From positions 11,232-61,927 of the forward strand of contig NZ_VYGV01000015.1 of NCBI RefSeq assembly GCF_013387465.1: DNA of 50,696 nucleotides, written 5' to 3'. Position numbers and translations under genes: made by a program. The stretch comes from Hydrogenophaga aromaticivorans (lineage in GTDB: Bacteria > Pseudomonadota > Gammaproteobacteria > Burkholderiales > Burkholderiaceae_C). Shown here in pieces: positions 43,772 through 50,696 of this stretch. The notes below the pieces were generated by a model, which worked only from the letters and a program-made list of their open reading frames with translations, was not told the origin of the DNA and did no database searches. Each line of letters begins with the position of its first letter. Within the stretch, counting starts at the first letter, position 1.

Positions 43772-44845
43772 ATGTCCCCAGCCCGTAACGCCGGCCATCA
43801 GGCCCGCCCCCCCGATTTCTCACCGCGCGAGTTCCGTGCCTCGCTGGGCATGTTCGCCACCGGCGTGACCATCGTCACCGCGCGCACCGCGTCCGGTGAA
43901 TTGGCGGGTCTGACGGCCAGCTCGTTCAACTCGGTATCGCTCGACCCACCGCTGGTGCTCTGGAGCCTGGCCCAGGCGGCCGGCTCGATGGCGGCGTTTG
44001 CCAACGGCCAGCACTACGCCATCAACGTGCTCGCGGCCGACCAGCAGGCCCTGGCCGAACGCTTTGCCGCGCGCGATGTGGACCGCTGGCAGGGCGTGGA
44101 TTTTGTGGAAGGTGTCAGCGGCGCACCGCTGCTCACCGGCTGCGTCGCCACGTTCGAGTGCTTCAACCGCAGCCAGTACACCGAAGGCGATCACGTGATC
44201 TTCGTCGGCGAGGTCGAGCGCTGCAGCCGCCGCGCCGCCGCCTCGCCCCTGCTCTACCACGGCGGCCGCTTCTACACCGAGCACCCCTTGCAGGGCTCGC
44301 AGGCCGACCCGAGCGCGCCGCAGGCACCCGACGACCGCTTCGTCGGCAGCTACCTGGGGTACCTGCTCGGACAGGCCAACCACGCCGTGTACCGCGACTT
44401 TGAAGACGCCATCGCAGCGCAGGGCCTGACCCACATCGCCTGGCGCGTGCTCGCCGTGCTGCACGACGCGGCGCTGTCCCCCGACGAGCCGGCCGGCGTC
44501 GCCATCGGCCAGCTCGCCCACGACGTGCTCGCCAAACAGCCCACCGTGACCAAGCTGGTGCAGCGCATGGCCGAAGAAGGTCTGGTCGCATTGCACGCCG
44601 ACCCGGGGGACCAGCGGCGCACGCTCGTGACCGCCACCCCCACCGGTCAGCGCGCCGCCAGCGCCCTGATCGCGCAGGCGCGCCAGCAGGAAACCACCCT
44701 GCTCGCGCGCTGGTCGGCCAGCGAGGCCGAAGCCTTCAAGCGGCACCTTCAAAAGCTCGTGAACGAGCCCCCACACGCCGCCGCTGCGCGGGTCGTTGCC
44801 CCGGCACGGGGAAGGGACCCGGTGCCTCCCGCGTCCGGGGGCTGA
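43772..44845 (+). CDS. Flavin reductase fused to MarR regulator domain
   Basis: 357 residues in two parts. Residues about 18-170 are a flavin reductase domain (FRASLGMFATGVTIVTAR, LTASSFNSVSLDPPLV, AINVLA; ending GRFYTEHPL), which makes reduced FMN/FAD for a partner oxygenase. Residues about 195-320 are a MarR winged helix (AWRVLAVLHDAAL, LAHDVLAKQPTVTKLVQRMAEEGLV, DQRRTLVTATPTG). The same order is known in the C1 reductase of Acinetobacter p-hydroxyphenylacetate hydroxylase, where the MarR-like part senses the substrate. The last 25 or so residues (PPHAAAARVVAPARG...) are encoded by a GC-rich repeat. Divergent from the NicX-like operon; EamA gene downstream. Confidence 0.85.
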   Translation: MSPARNAGHQARPPDFSPREFRASLGMFATGVTIVTARTASGELAGLTASSFNSVSLDPPLVLWSLAQAAGSMAAFANGQHYAINVLAADQQALAERFAARDVDRWQGVDFVEGVSGAPLLTGCVATFECFNRSQYTEGDHVIFVGEVERCSRRAAASPLLYHGGRFYTEHPLQGSQADPSAPQAPDDRFVGSYLGYLLGQANHAVYRDFEDAIAAQGLTHIAWRVLAVLHDAALSPDEPAGVAIGQLAHDVLAKQPTVTKLVQRMAEEGLVALHADPGDQRRTLVTATPTGQRAASALIAQARQQETTLLARWSASEAEAFKRHLQKLVNEPPHAAAARVVAPARGRDPVPPASGG

Positions 44846-44880
44846 TCCGGCCTGGGGCGGCCCGGCGCCGGACCGCCAGC
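44767..44880. repeat. GC-rich repeat forming the 3' end of the flavin reductase-MarR gene
   Basis: CCGCCGCTGCGCGGGTCGTTGCC matches the repeat at 12.1 kb except at two or so bases, followed by further GC palindromic sequence including GGGGCGGCCCGGCGCCGG. The reading frame runs into it. Confidence 0.55.
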
Positions 44881-44931
44881 GATTCCCGGGCGCGACAGAG
44901 CGCGCCCCGACCCCGCGATACCCTTGACACA

Positions 44932-45831
44932 ATGACCCCCGTCCAACGCAAAGACCACCTCGACACCCTCGCCATCACCCTGCTCGTGGTGTGCTGCGCT
45001 TTCTGGGGCTTCCAGCAGATCCTGATCAAGTTCGCCTCGCGCGAAATCCCGCCGCTGTGGCAGGCCTCGATCCGCATGTGGGGCGCCACCGCCCTGCTCT
45101 GGCTCTGGTGCCAGTTCCGCGGCGTGCCACTGTTCCAGCGCGACGGCACGCTCAAGGGCGGCCTGCTGGTGGGCCTGCTGTTCGCGGGCGAGTTTGTCTT
45201 CATCTACCTCGGGCTCACGCACACCAGCGCCTCGCGGCTCACGGTCTTCCTCTACACCAGCCCGTTCTGGGTGGCGCTGCTGCTGCCGCGGTTTGTGCAC
45301 GCGGAAAAGCTGCGCCGCATCCAGTGGATCGGCCTGACGCTGGCCTTCGCCGCCGTCGCGGTGGCGTTCAGCGAAGCCTTCCTGCACGGTTCATCACCGG
45401 GCCAGTGGATCGGTGACACCATGGGTCTGGCCGCCGGCATGCTCTGGGGCCTGACCACGCTGGCGATACGCACCACCAGGATCGCCACCGCCGCCGCCGA
45501 AAAATCGCTGTTCTACCAGCTCGGTGTGACCGCCGCCGTGACGCCGCTGCTCTCGATCGCACTGGGCGAAAGCTGGGGCTTTGGTTACTCGGCCATGGCC
45601 TGGGGCTCGGTCTTTCTGCAGACCGCCGTGGGCGCCTTCGCGAGTTACCTGACCTGGATGTGGATGCTGCGCCACTACCCCGCGACGCAGATGTCCACCT
45701 TCACCTTCCTCACACCGCTGTTCGCGCTGATCTTTGGCGTGGTGCTGCTGGGCGAACCGCTGACGCTGCAGCTGGTGCTCGCCCTGCTGGGCGTGGCGGC
45801 CGGCATCGTGCTGGTCAGTCGCAAAGGCTGA
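44932..45831 (+). CDS. EamA/DMT-family permease
   Basis: 299-residue drug/metabolite transporter with ten helices in two EamA repeats (about 15-145 and 160-297). Signature-like segments are AFWGFQQILIKFA at the first helix, FLYTSPFWVALLLPRF, and FTFLTPLFALIFGVVLLGEPLT in the last part. Direction and substrate are unknown; in this setting it may move the aromatic substrate or a product. It lies 86 bases after the flavin reductase-MarR gene on the same strand. No clear ribosome site precedes the ATG. Confidence 0.88.
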   Translation: MTPVQRKDHLDTLAITLLVVCCAFWGFQQILIKFASREIPPLWQASIRMWGATALLWLWCQFRGVPLFQRDGTLKGGLLVGLLFAGEFVFIYLGLTHTSASRLTVFLYTSPFWVALLLPRFVHAEKLRRIQWIGLTLAFAAVAVAFSEAFLHGSSPGQWIGDTMGLAAGMLWGLTTLAIRTTRIATAAAEKSLFYQLGVTAAVTPLLSIALGESWGFGYSAMAWGSVFLQTAVGAFASYLTWMWMLRHYPATQMSTFTFLTPLFALIFGVVLLGEPLTLQLVLALLGVAAGIVLVSRKG

Positions 45832-45873
45832 GCGGGCCGACGGCTGGCATCAATGGGTCGGGGATCGCCCGGC

Positions 45874-46599
45874 TCAGCGCCAGAGCTTTCCGCACAGGCC
45901 CCGATAGACGAAGGGCTGTGTCGGGATGGCCGGCGTGGCGCCCGCGGTTTCCAGCGAAACCGCCAGCTCCACCGCCGGGAAGAAAACCTTCTCGGCGGGC
46001 TCATCCAGGGTCACGCGGGTGAACTTGCCGCTGGGCAAGGGCGCCACCGCCGTGATCGCGCCGGCCTTGTCGATGCGCCACAGGTACAGGGTCTTGCCCT
46101 GCGGCACCTCGACCGGCGTCAGCTGCTTGAGGTCGACGACCTTCCCGCGTCTCAGGCTGGAGACGATCAGCCCTGGCTCGCCCTTGGCCGTGGCCAGCAC
46201 GCCCACGTAACTGTCGGGCAGCGCCATCTCGCGCTGTGCTTCCAGCCGCGCCTGCCACACCACGGGCACGACCGAGCCCACCACCAGCCCCATGGCCAGG
46301 GCCGCCACCGGCACGGGGTCCAGCCATCGGCGCCACCACGTTGTAGGGGCCGCGACCGGGGCCGGAGCCAGTCCGGCCGAGCGCGCGATGCGCGGCCACA
46401 GGCCCGCGCTGGTCGCTTGCGGCGGCAGGGTGGTGTGCAAGGGGCCAAGCCGCGCCGTCCAGTCGTTGACCGCGTCCACCAGTGCCGGGTGGCGCTGCAG
46501 GGCCGCTTCGAACCGACGCCGCGCCGGGCCGCGCAGGGTGCCGGCGACATAGGCCGCCGCCAGCCGGTCGATGACCGAAGGGTGATGGGTCCAGTTCAT
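45874..46599 (-). CDS. Anti-sigma factor, RskA-like
   Basis: 241 residues. The N-terminal cytosolic part (1-90; VIDRLAAAYVAGTLRGPARRRFEA pattern) resembles the sigma-binding domain of RskA-type anti-sigma factors without a zinc motif. One membrane helix (about 94-114) leads to a periplasmic RskA domain (GEPGLIVSSL, LYLWRIDKAG, FAVS-like ELAVSLE). The start overlaps the sigma gene stop in ATGA. It would hold the neighbouring ECF sigma at the membrane until a periplasmic signal releases it. Confidence 0.9.
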   Translation of the reverse strand: MNWTHHPSVIDRLAAAYVAGTLRGPARRRFEAALQRHPALVDAVNDWTARLGPLHTTLPPQATSAGLWPRIARSAGLAPAPVAAPTTWWRRWLDPVPVAALAMGLVVGSVVPVVWQARLEAQREMALPDSYVGVLATAKGEPGLIVSSLRRGKVVDLKQLTPVEVPQGKTLYLWRIDKAGAITAVAPLPSGKFTRVTLDEPAEKVFFPAVELAVSLETAGATPAIPTQPFVYRGLCGKLWR

Positions 46600-47165
46600 G
46601 TCAGCGCCTCCAGGCAGTCCTTGAGCCGCATCAGGCTGCGTCGCGTCCAGGCCTTGACCGTGCCGAGTGGTCGCTGCATCCGCAGCGCGATCTCGGCGTG
46701 GGTCAGTCCCTCATAGAAAGCCAGCATCAGGGCCCGCCTCGGGTCGTGCTCCAGCGCGCCGATGCAGTGCGACAACCGGGCGTCGGACTCCTGCACCAGC
46801 AGCTGCTCGACCGGTGATGCCCCTTCGGCGGCCACGTCGTGCGAGTGCTCCTCACCAGTGGCGCTGCGCCACTGGAGCGGCTCTTCGGGCTTTCGCTTGC
46901 GCAAGAGGTCGATCGCCCGGTGCCGGGTGACGACGCACAGCCAGGCCAGCGTCCGGTGCTGCCCCGGCGCCGCTGCGGTGGAGCGGTTCCAGATCGCGGT
47001 GAACACTTCCTGCAGCACGTCTTCGGCCATGGCCGCGTCCTGCGTCACGCGCATGGCCACCGCCATCAGCCGGTCGGCTGCCATCGTGAACAAGGCTTCG
47101 AACGCCTTGGCGTCCTGCAGGGCAATGCGCGCCAGCAGCCGACTGACTTCATCCCGGCCATCCAT
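46596..47165 (-). CDS. ECF RNA polymerase sigma factor
   Basis: 189 residues. Region 2 spans about 20-88 (AMRVTQDAAMAEDVLQEVFTAIWNR, then TRHRAIDLLRKRK), region 4 about 130-185 (LEHDPRRALMLAFYEGLTHAEIALRMQRPLGTVKAWTRR pattern). A near-ideal AGGAGGT ribosome site lies before the ATG. It is coupled by a four-base overlap to the RskA-like anti-sigma gene and follows the secreted-repeat protein gene by 72 bases, so one operon of three genes is likely. Confidence 0.94.
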   Translation of the reverse strand: MDGRDEVSRLLARIALQDAKAFEALFTMAADRLMAVAMRVTQDAAMAEDVLQEVFTAIWNRSTAAAPGQHRTLAWLCVVTRHRAIDLLRKRKPEEPLQWRSATGEEHSHDVAAEGASPVEQLLVQESDARLSHCIGALEHDPRRALMLAFYEGLTHAEIALRMQRPLGTVKAWTRRSLMRLKDCLEALT

Positions 47166-47197
47166 CGGAAGGACCTCCTAGTGAGCGACGAAATCGA

Positions 47198-47224
47198 GGA
47201 TAGCGCACGGGTGGTGCGCTATCC
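47198..47224 (-). other. Intercistronic hairpin between secreted-repeat and sigma genes
   Basis: A perfect 11-base stem (GGATAGCGCAC and complement) with a five-base loop, 14 bases after the secreted-repeat stop. On the minus strand no T-run follows, so it may be a processing or partial attenuation site that lowers sigma expression relative to the first gene. Confidence 0.6.
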
Positions 47225-47237
47225 CCGGCAACGGGCT

Positions 47238-47636
47238 TCAGTAGGTGGACGTGGCCGCACTGGCGGTGGCGGCCTTGTCGGTGACCACGTGCCACACACC
47301 GCCCTTGCCGTCGCCGTTGCGTTCTCCGGGTTTGGCATCGGCGGCGTAGTAGTACAGCGGCTTGCCCTTGACCGTCCACTGGCGCACGCCGTTGGTCTCG
47401 ATCAGGCCGAAGTCGCCTTTGACCGCAGCGTCGGGTTTGGCCACGAAGGCCGGCCACAGCGTCAGGCAGCCGCCACTGCAGTTGCTCTTGCCCATCTCGT
47501 CCTTGTCGAAGGTGTAGACCGTGCGGCCGGCCGCGTCGACCAGCACCCCGTCGCGCATGACGGGCTGGGCATGGGCGGCGCCGGCGAGGATGGCGACCAG
47601 GGACAGGGAGGTGAAGGCAGCGTGTCGGAAGTTCAT
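47238..47636 (-). CDS. Secreted-repeat (Lipoprotein_15, PF03640) protein
   Basis: 132 residues: signal peptide 1-23 (ending AHA), then the secreted repeat of unknown function. One YTFDKD motif at 41-46, a Cys pair (Cys53, Cys57 in CSGGCLTLWPAF) and WTVKGKPLYYYAAD make two repeat units. No lipobox Cys is at the cleavage site, so it is probably soluble in the periplasm. Members often sit with ECF sigma/anti-sigma pairs, as here, suggesting a stress or heme/metal-linked extracytoplasmic role; function unknown. Confidence 0.88.
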   Translation of the reverse strand: MNFRHAAFTSLSLVAILAGAAHAQPVMRDGVLVDAAGRTVYTFDKDEMGKSNCSGGCLTLWPAFVAKPDAAVKGDFGLIETNGVRQWTVKGKPLYYYAADAKPGERNGDGKGGVWHVVTDKAATASAATSTY

Positions 47637-47693
47637 GGTGTGTCGTCCTGGAGTTGAAGGTTGAAGGGGTCACCGGATGGCGCCCTGCCTCTA

Positions 47694-47723
47694 GAACGGA
47701 ACGACACGCGATCTGGATGCACC
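47694..47723 (-). promoter_or_regulatory. Candidate ECF promoter of the secreted-repeat/sigma operon
   Basis: On the minus strand TGCATCC is followed after 16 bases by CGTTCT, about 60 bases upstream of the secreted-repeat ATG. Spacing fits an ECF promoter. No second copy was found in the window to compare. Confidence 0.3.
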
Positions 47724-47749
47724 GGGCTGAACTTATTTTTTGCGGCAAA

Positions 47750-47781
47750 GAAAAAGGGGCGCCCCGATGGAGCGCCCCTTT
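47750..47781. terminator. Rho-independent terminator after FMO gene
   Basis: GGGGCGC and GCGCCCC form a seven-base stem around nine bases, flanked by an A-run on the low side and TTT on the high side. Read on the minus strand it ends the FMO transcript with a T-run. Confidence 0.85.
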
Positions 47782-47810
47782 CCCGGGCGACGAGCCGCTC
47801 GGATCGAACG

Positions 47811-49607
47811 TCAGCGCAGGTGGTGCACCGCCGCCTGCCCGTAGACCGGCGTGTCCAGGCCCTCGTAGCGCGCCTTCAATTGCAGCGAAAGGAACTGCGA
47901 GTAGTGGCGGCTCTGGTGCAGGTTGCCGCCGTGGATCCACAGCTGTTTCTGGTTGGTCGGCTTCCACATGTTGCGCAGCTCGCCTTCCCACGGTCCCGGG
48001 TCTTTCGTCGTCGACGAGCCCAGCCCCCAGACCTTGCCCACGCGGTCGGCCACCTCGGGTGACACGAGATCGGCGAGCCAGTGGTTCATCGAGCCGTAGC
48101 CGGTGGCGTAGACCAGCAGGTCGGCCGGCAGCTCGGTGCCGTCGGTCAGCGTCACGCCCTTCGGGTTGATGCGCTCGATGTTCACGCCGCTCTTGAGCTT
48201 GATGCTGCCGTTGGCCACCAGCTCGCTCGCGCCCACGTCGATGTAGTAGCCCGAGCCGCGGCGCAGGTACTTCATGAACAGGCCCGAGCCGTCGTCGCCG
48301 AAGTCGAGCATGAAGCCCGCCTTCTCCAGCCGGCCGTACAGGTCGGCGTCGCGCTTCTTCATCTCGTCGTACACGGGGATGTGGAAGCTGTGCATGATCT
48401 TGTAGGGCACGCTGGCAAACACGAGATCGGCCTTGTGGTGGTCGATGCCGTTCTTCAGCGCTTCCTCGCTGTACAGCCCGCCCAGCGCCAGCTCCATCAG
48501 CGAATCGGACGGCGCGATGTGCGTGCTGGTGCGCTGGATCATCGTGACGTCGGCGCCGTTTTCCCAGAGGGCCGCGCAGATGTCGTGCGCCGAGTTGTTC
48601 GAGCCGAGCACCACCGCCTTCTTGCCCTGGTACTGCTCGGGGCCGGGGTGCTTGCTGGAGTGGTGCTGGTCGCCCTCGAAGCTCTCGGCGCCGGGGATCT
48701 TGGGCACGTTGGCGTAGCCCGACACGCCGAGCGCGAACACCAGCTGCTTGGGTCGCAGCGTCACCTCTTCACCATCGCGGTCCACGATCACTTCCCACTC
48801 GCCCTTGGCTTCGTTGAAGGTGGCCTTCTTCGCGGTGGTCGAGCCCCAGTAGTTGATCTCCATGACCTTGGTGTACATCTCCAGCCAGTCGCCCACCTTG
48901 TCTTTCGGCGCGAACACCGGCCAGTCGTCGGGGAAGGGCATGTAGGGCAGGTGGTCGTACCAGACCGGGTCGTGCAGGCACAGCGTCTTGTAGCGGTTGC
49001 GCCAGCTGTCGCCCGCCCGCGGGTTCTTCTCGATCACGATGGTCGGCACGCCCAGGCGGCGCAGCCGCGCGGCCAGGATGATGCCGCCCTGGCCGCCGCC
49101 GATGATCACCGTGTAGGGCTGCTCGTCGTAGCCCAGGCGCGCCTCTTCTTCGTGGCGCCGCTCCAGCCAGCTCTTGCGCCCCTGCTGCGCGCCGTGCTCC
49201 GCGCCCTTGATGCGGCGCGTGCCCTTCTTCTCTTCAAAGCCCTTCAGCTCGACCATGGTGGTCAGCAGCGTCCAGGCCTTGTCACCTTTCAGGCGCAGGT
49301 GGCCGCGTCCGCGCGAGACCGTGGTCTCGAAGGTGAACCAGGCGTCGGTCACGCCGTCGGCCTCGGTGGCCTCGCCGTCGAGCTGGAAGTTGGACGCGCC
49401 GGTCTCGGCCTGGCGCGCCGCGAGCATGTCGCGCACGGCCTCGTGGCCTTCCTGCGTGCGGATGTTCCAGGTGAATGCAACGAGGTCGCGCCAGTAGCAG
49501 TCGGCGTCGAACAGCGGCAATACGGCCTCGGGGTTGCCGGAAGCCAGGGCGGCGCCGAAGGCGTCCAGCCAGCGTTGAGCCCGCTGGGAGGGCGTGGTGT
49601 CGGTCAT
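47811..49607 (-). CDS. NTF2-like/flavin-containing monooxygenase fusion
   Basis: 598 residues. Residues about 8-125 form an NTF2/SnoaL-like domain (WLDAFGAALASGNPEAVLPLFDADCYWRD pattern). The rest is an FMO/Baeyer-Villiger-type flavoprotein: FAD motif GGGQGG (170-175), the second dinucleotide motif LGSNNSAHD near 340, and the FMO-type end with YATGYGSM. Such fusions oxidise ketones or amines with NADPH and O2; substrate unknown. It sits 188 bases downstream of a sigma-54 activator gene on the same strand, with a candidate sigma-54 promoter and palindromic activator sites between. Confidence 0.88.
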   Translation of the reverse strand: MTDTTPSQRAQRWLDAFGAALASGNPEAVLPLFDADCYWRDLVAFTWNIRTQEGHEAVRDMLAARQAETGASNFQLDGEATEADGVTDAWFTFETTVSRGRGHLRLKGDKAWTLLTTMVELKGFEEKKGTRRIKGAEHGAQQGRKSWLERRHEEEARLGYDEQPYTVIIGGGQGGIILAARLRRLGVPTIVIEKNPRAGDSWRNRYKTLCLHDPVWYDHLPYMPFPDDWPVFAPKDKVGDWLEMYTKVMEINYWGSTTAKKATFNEAKGEWEVIVDRDGEEVTLRPKQLVFALGVSGYANVPKIPGAESFEGDQHHSSKHPGPEQYQGKKAVVLGSNNSAHDICAALWENGADVTMIQRTSTHIAPSDSLMELALGGLYSEEALKNGIDHHKADLVFASVPYKIMHSFHIPVYDEMKKRDADLYGRLEKAGFMLDFGDDGSGLFMKYLRRGSGYYIDVGASELVANGSIKLKSGVNIERINPKGVTLTDGTELPADLLVYATGYGSMNHWLADLVSPEVADRVGKVWGLGSSTTKDPGPWEGELRNMWKPTNQKQLWIHGGNLHQSRHYSQFLSLQLKARYEGLDTPVYGQAAVHHLR

Positions 49608-49660
49608 GGGTCTTGTCTCCTGTGGATGCCGGCCTCGATGCGGACCGGTACCCTTCCCTT

Positions 49661-49676
49661 CTCAAGACCCGTGCCA
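49661..49676 (-). promoter_or_regulatory. Candidate sigma-54 promoter of the FMO gene
   Basis: Read on the minus strand: TGGCACGGGTCTTGAG, matching TGGCAC-N5-TTGC except for the last position (A for C), with the GG and G elements ten bases apart. It lies 54 bases upstream of the FMO ATG. Confidence 0.6.
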
Positions 49677-49728
49677 TGTGGTGGACACGCGCAAGTGCTT
49701 GATTTGCCGAGGCTTCCAGAAGCGGTGC

Positions 49729-49773
49729 GGGTGTCACACCCCGTGCACCTGTCACCCTTCGGAGTGACAGGTG
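49729..49773. promoter_or_regulatory. Palindromic upstream activator sites
   Basis: GGGTGTCACACCC is a perfect 13-base palindrome. Next to it CACCTGTCA and TGACAGGTG form a nine-base inverted repeat spaced by ten. Their place 55-100 bases upstream of the sigma-54 promoter fits enhancer sites for the adjacent activator. Confidence 0.55.
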
Positions 49774-49795
49774 TCACAGCCCTGCGGCCGGGCTT

Positions 49796-50696
49796 TCAGT
49801 GGAGCGAGGGATCGTCCTGCCTGTTCGGGGGAACGATGGCCGCCCGCTTCATTCTTCGGTACAAGGTCATGCGCGACAGCCCCATGGCGCGCGCCACCGC
49901 GCTCACGTTCCAGTGCGCCGCACGCAGCGCCTGCAGCAAGGCTTCCGGCCCGTCTTCTGGAACGGTTGCAACGCCGGGGTCAGAAGAACGCACCGCCAAC
50001 CGACCCGCCTGCAACTCCGGCAGATCGTCCAGGTCGATCGCTCCATCCGCGCACAGACTCCCCGCGTAGTCCAGCACGTTGCGCAGCTCGCGCAGGTTGC
50101 CCGGCCAGCGGTGCGCCAGCAGCCGCTGCAGCGCGGCGGGCGTGAGCGAGCGCCCGCCCAGCAGCCGCGTGATCATGGCGCCCAGGTCGCTGCGCTCGCG
50201 CAGCGGCGGCAACTGGATGTGCGCGCCCTTCAGGCGGTAATACAGGTCGTCGCGGAAACGCCCGCCCAGCACCAGCTGCTCCAGCGGCGCGTGCGTCGCC
50301 GCGATCACGCGGATGTTCACCGGCACCGGTTTTGTCGCGCCCACCGGCAGCACCTCGCGCTCCGACAGCACGCGCAGCAGCCGCGCCTGCAGCGCCAGCG
50401 GCATGTCGCCGATCTCGTCCAGAAACAGCGTGCCGCCGTCGGCCTCGGCGATCAGGCCGCGCTTGCCCTTGGGCGAAGCGCCCGAGAAGCTGCCGGGCAG
50501 GTGGCCGAACAGCTCGCTCTCGATCAGGTGCTCGGGAATCGCCGCGCAGTTCACCGCCACGAAGGGCCGCGCGCGGCGCTCGCTGCTGCTGTGCACCGCC
50601 TTGGCAAAAAACTCCTTGCCCGAACCCGTCTCGCCCGTGATCAGCAGGCTGATCGGCGTGTTCACCAGCCGCGCCACGCGCTCCACCTGCCGGTCC
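49796..50696 (-). CDS. Sigma-54-dependent Fis-family activator (truncated by window end)
   Basis: The 299 visible residues are the AAA domain and C-terminal Fis helix-turn-helix of an AcoR/NtrC-type enhancer-binding protein; the sensory N-terminus lies beyond the window. Walker A GETGSGKE, Walker B GGTLFLDEIGD, and RFRDDLYYRL with WPGNLREL are intact. The sigma-54 contact loop, normally GAFTGA, reads GSFSGA. The DNA-binding helix pattern VSAVARAMGLSRMTLYRRMK is at the end. It most likely controls the FMO gene downstream. Confidence 0.9.
   Translation of the reverse strand, partial: DRQVERVARLVNTPISLLITGETGSGKEFFAKAVHSSSERRARPFVAVNCAAIPEHLIESELFGHLPGSFSGASPKGKRGLIAEADGGTLFLDEIGDMPLALQARLLRVLSEREVLPVGATKPVPVNIRVIAATHAPLEQLVLGGRFRDDLYYRLKGAHIQLPPLRERSDLGAMITRLLGGRSLTPAALQRLLAHRWPGNLRELRNVLDYAGSLCADGAIDLDDLPELQAGRLAVRSSDPGVATVPEDGPEALLQALRAAHWNVSAVARAMGLSRMTLYRRMKRAAIVPPNRQDDPSLH

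Overview
The window is high-GC DNA with densely packed genes, short intergenic gaps and several start/stop overlaps. Gene content (GTP-type PEP carboxykinase, a MetH split into a separate homocysteine-methyl-transfer protein, cyanase with a nitrate/cyanate-type ABC transporter, ArgP-like regulator beside DadA, many LysR/TetR/Fis regulators) and a family of GC-rich intergenic repeats point to a beta-proteobacterium of the order Burkholderiales, probably Comamonadaceae and perhaps Hydrogenophaga-like. That placement is inference from gene content, not a search. No rRNA, tRNA, CRISPR array, transposase or phage gene was seen, so this reads as ordinary chromosome carrying accessory catabolic loci.

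Layout. 1-5 kb: a left-truncated rubredoxin-reductase-like flavoprotein, a secreted metallo-beta-lactamase-fold protein with an altered metal motif, an RlmN-like radical SAM methyltransferase and two pirins. 5.0-5.6 kb: a VapBC toxin-antitoxin pair. 5.7-11.4 kb (minus strand): a PAS histidine kinase and NarL-type response regulator upstream of a cyanate locus (Tat-exported binding protein, permease, ATPase, cyanase). 11.5-16.3 kb: a cyclic-nucleotide-domain protein, a Crp/Fnr regulator divergent from an Mpo1-like membrane protein, small membrane proteins, and a TerC/Alx protein behind a yybP-ykoY (manganese) riboswitch. 16.3-25.5 kb: stand-alone MetH N-terminal module, rhodanese, RecQ, a glutamine amidotransferase, an uncharacterised double-AAA ATPase and threonine ammonia-lyase. 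25.7-30.8 kb: conserved-TM-helix channel-like protein, thioesterase, a 47-residue membrane peptide gene and pckG. 30.9-35.3 kb: LysR regulator, two universal stress proteins around a metallophosphoesterase, TetR regulator and fasciclin protein. 35.3-39.4 kb: D-amino-acid/alanine use (ArgP-like regulator, DadA, Na+/alanine symporter).

39.5-45.8 kb is the most interesting part. A minus-strand operon encodes a 2,5-dihydroxypyridine-dioxygenase (NicX)-like enzyme with all three known metal ligands, an alpha/beta hydrolase, and an acyl-CoA-dehydrogenase-fold flavoprotein lacking the usual C-terminal catalytic Glu. Divergent from it is a fused flavin reductase-MarR protein, followed by an EamA permease. 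Together these look like a compact, substrate-unknown route for oxidising and opening an N-heteroaromatic ring, with the regulator built into the reductase.

45.8-50.7 kb: a secreted-repeat protein/ECF sigma/anti-sigma operon, then an NTF2-FMO fusion monooxygenase behind a probable sigma-54 promoter with palindromic activator sites, next to a sigma-54 activator cut by the window's right edge.

A GC-rich palindromic repeat family recurs at gene 3' ends (about 5.7, 12.1, 20.6, 21.7, 33.7, 33.85 and 44.8 kb). In most copies one end abuts or supplies a stop codon.
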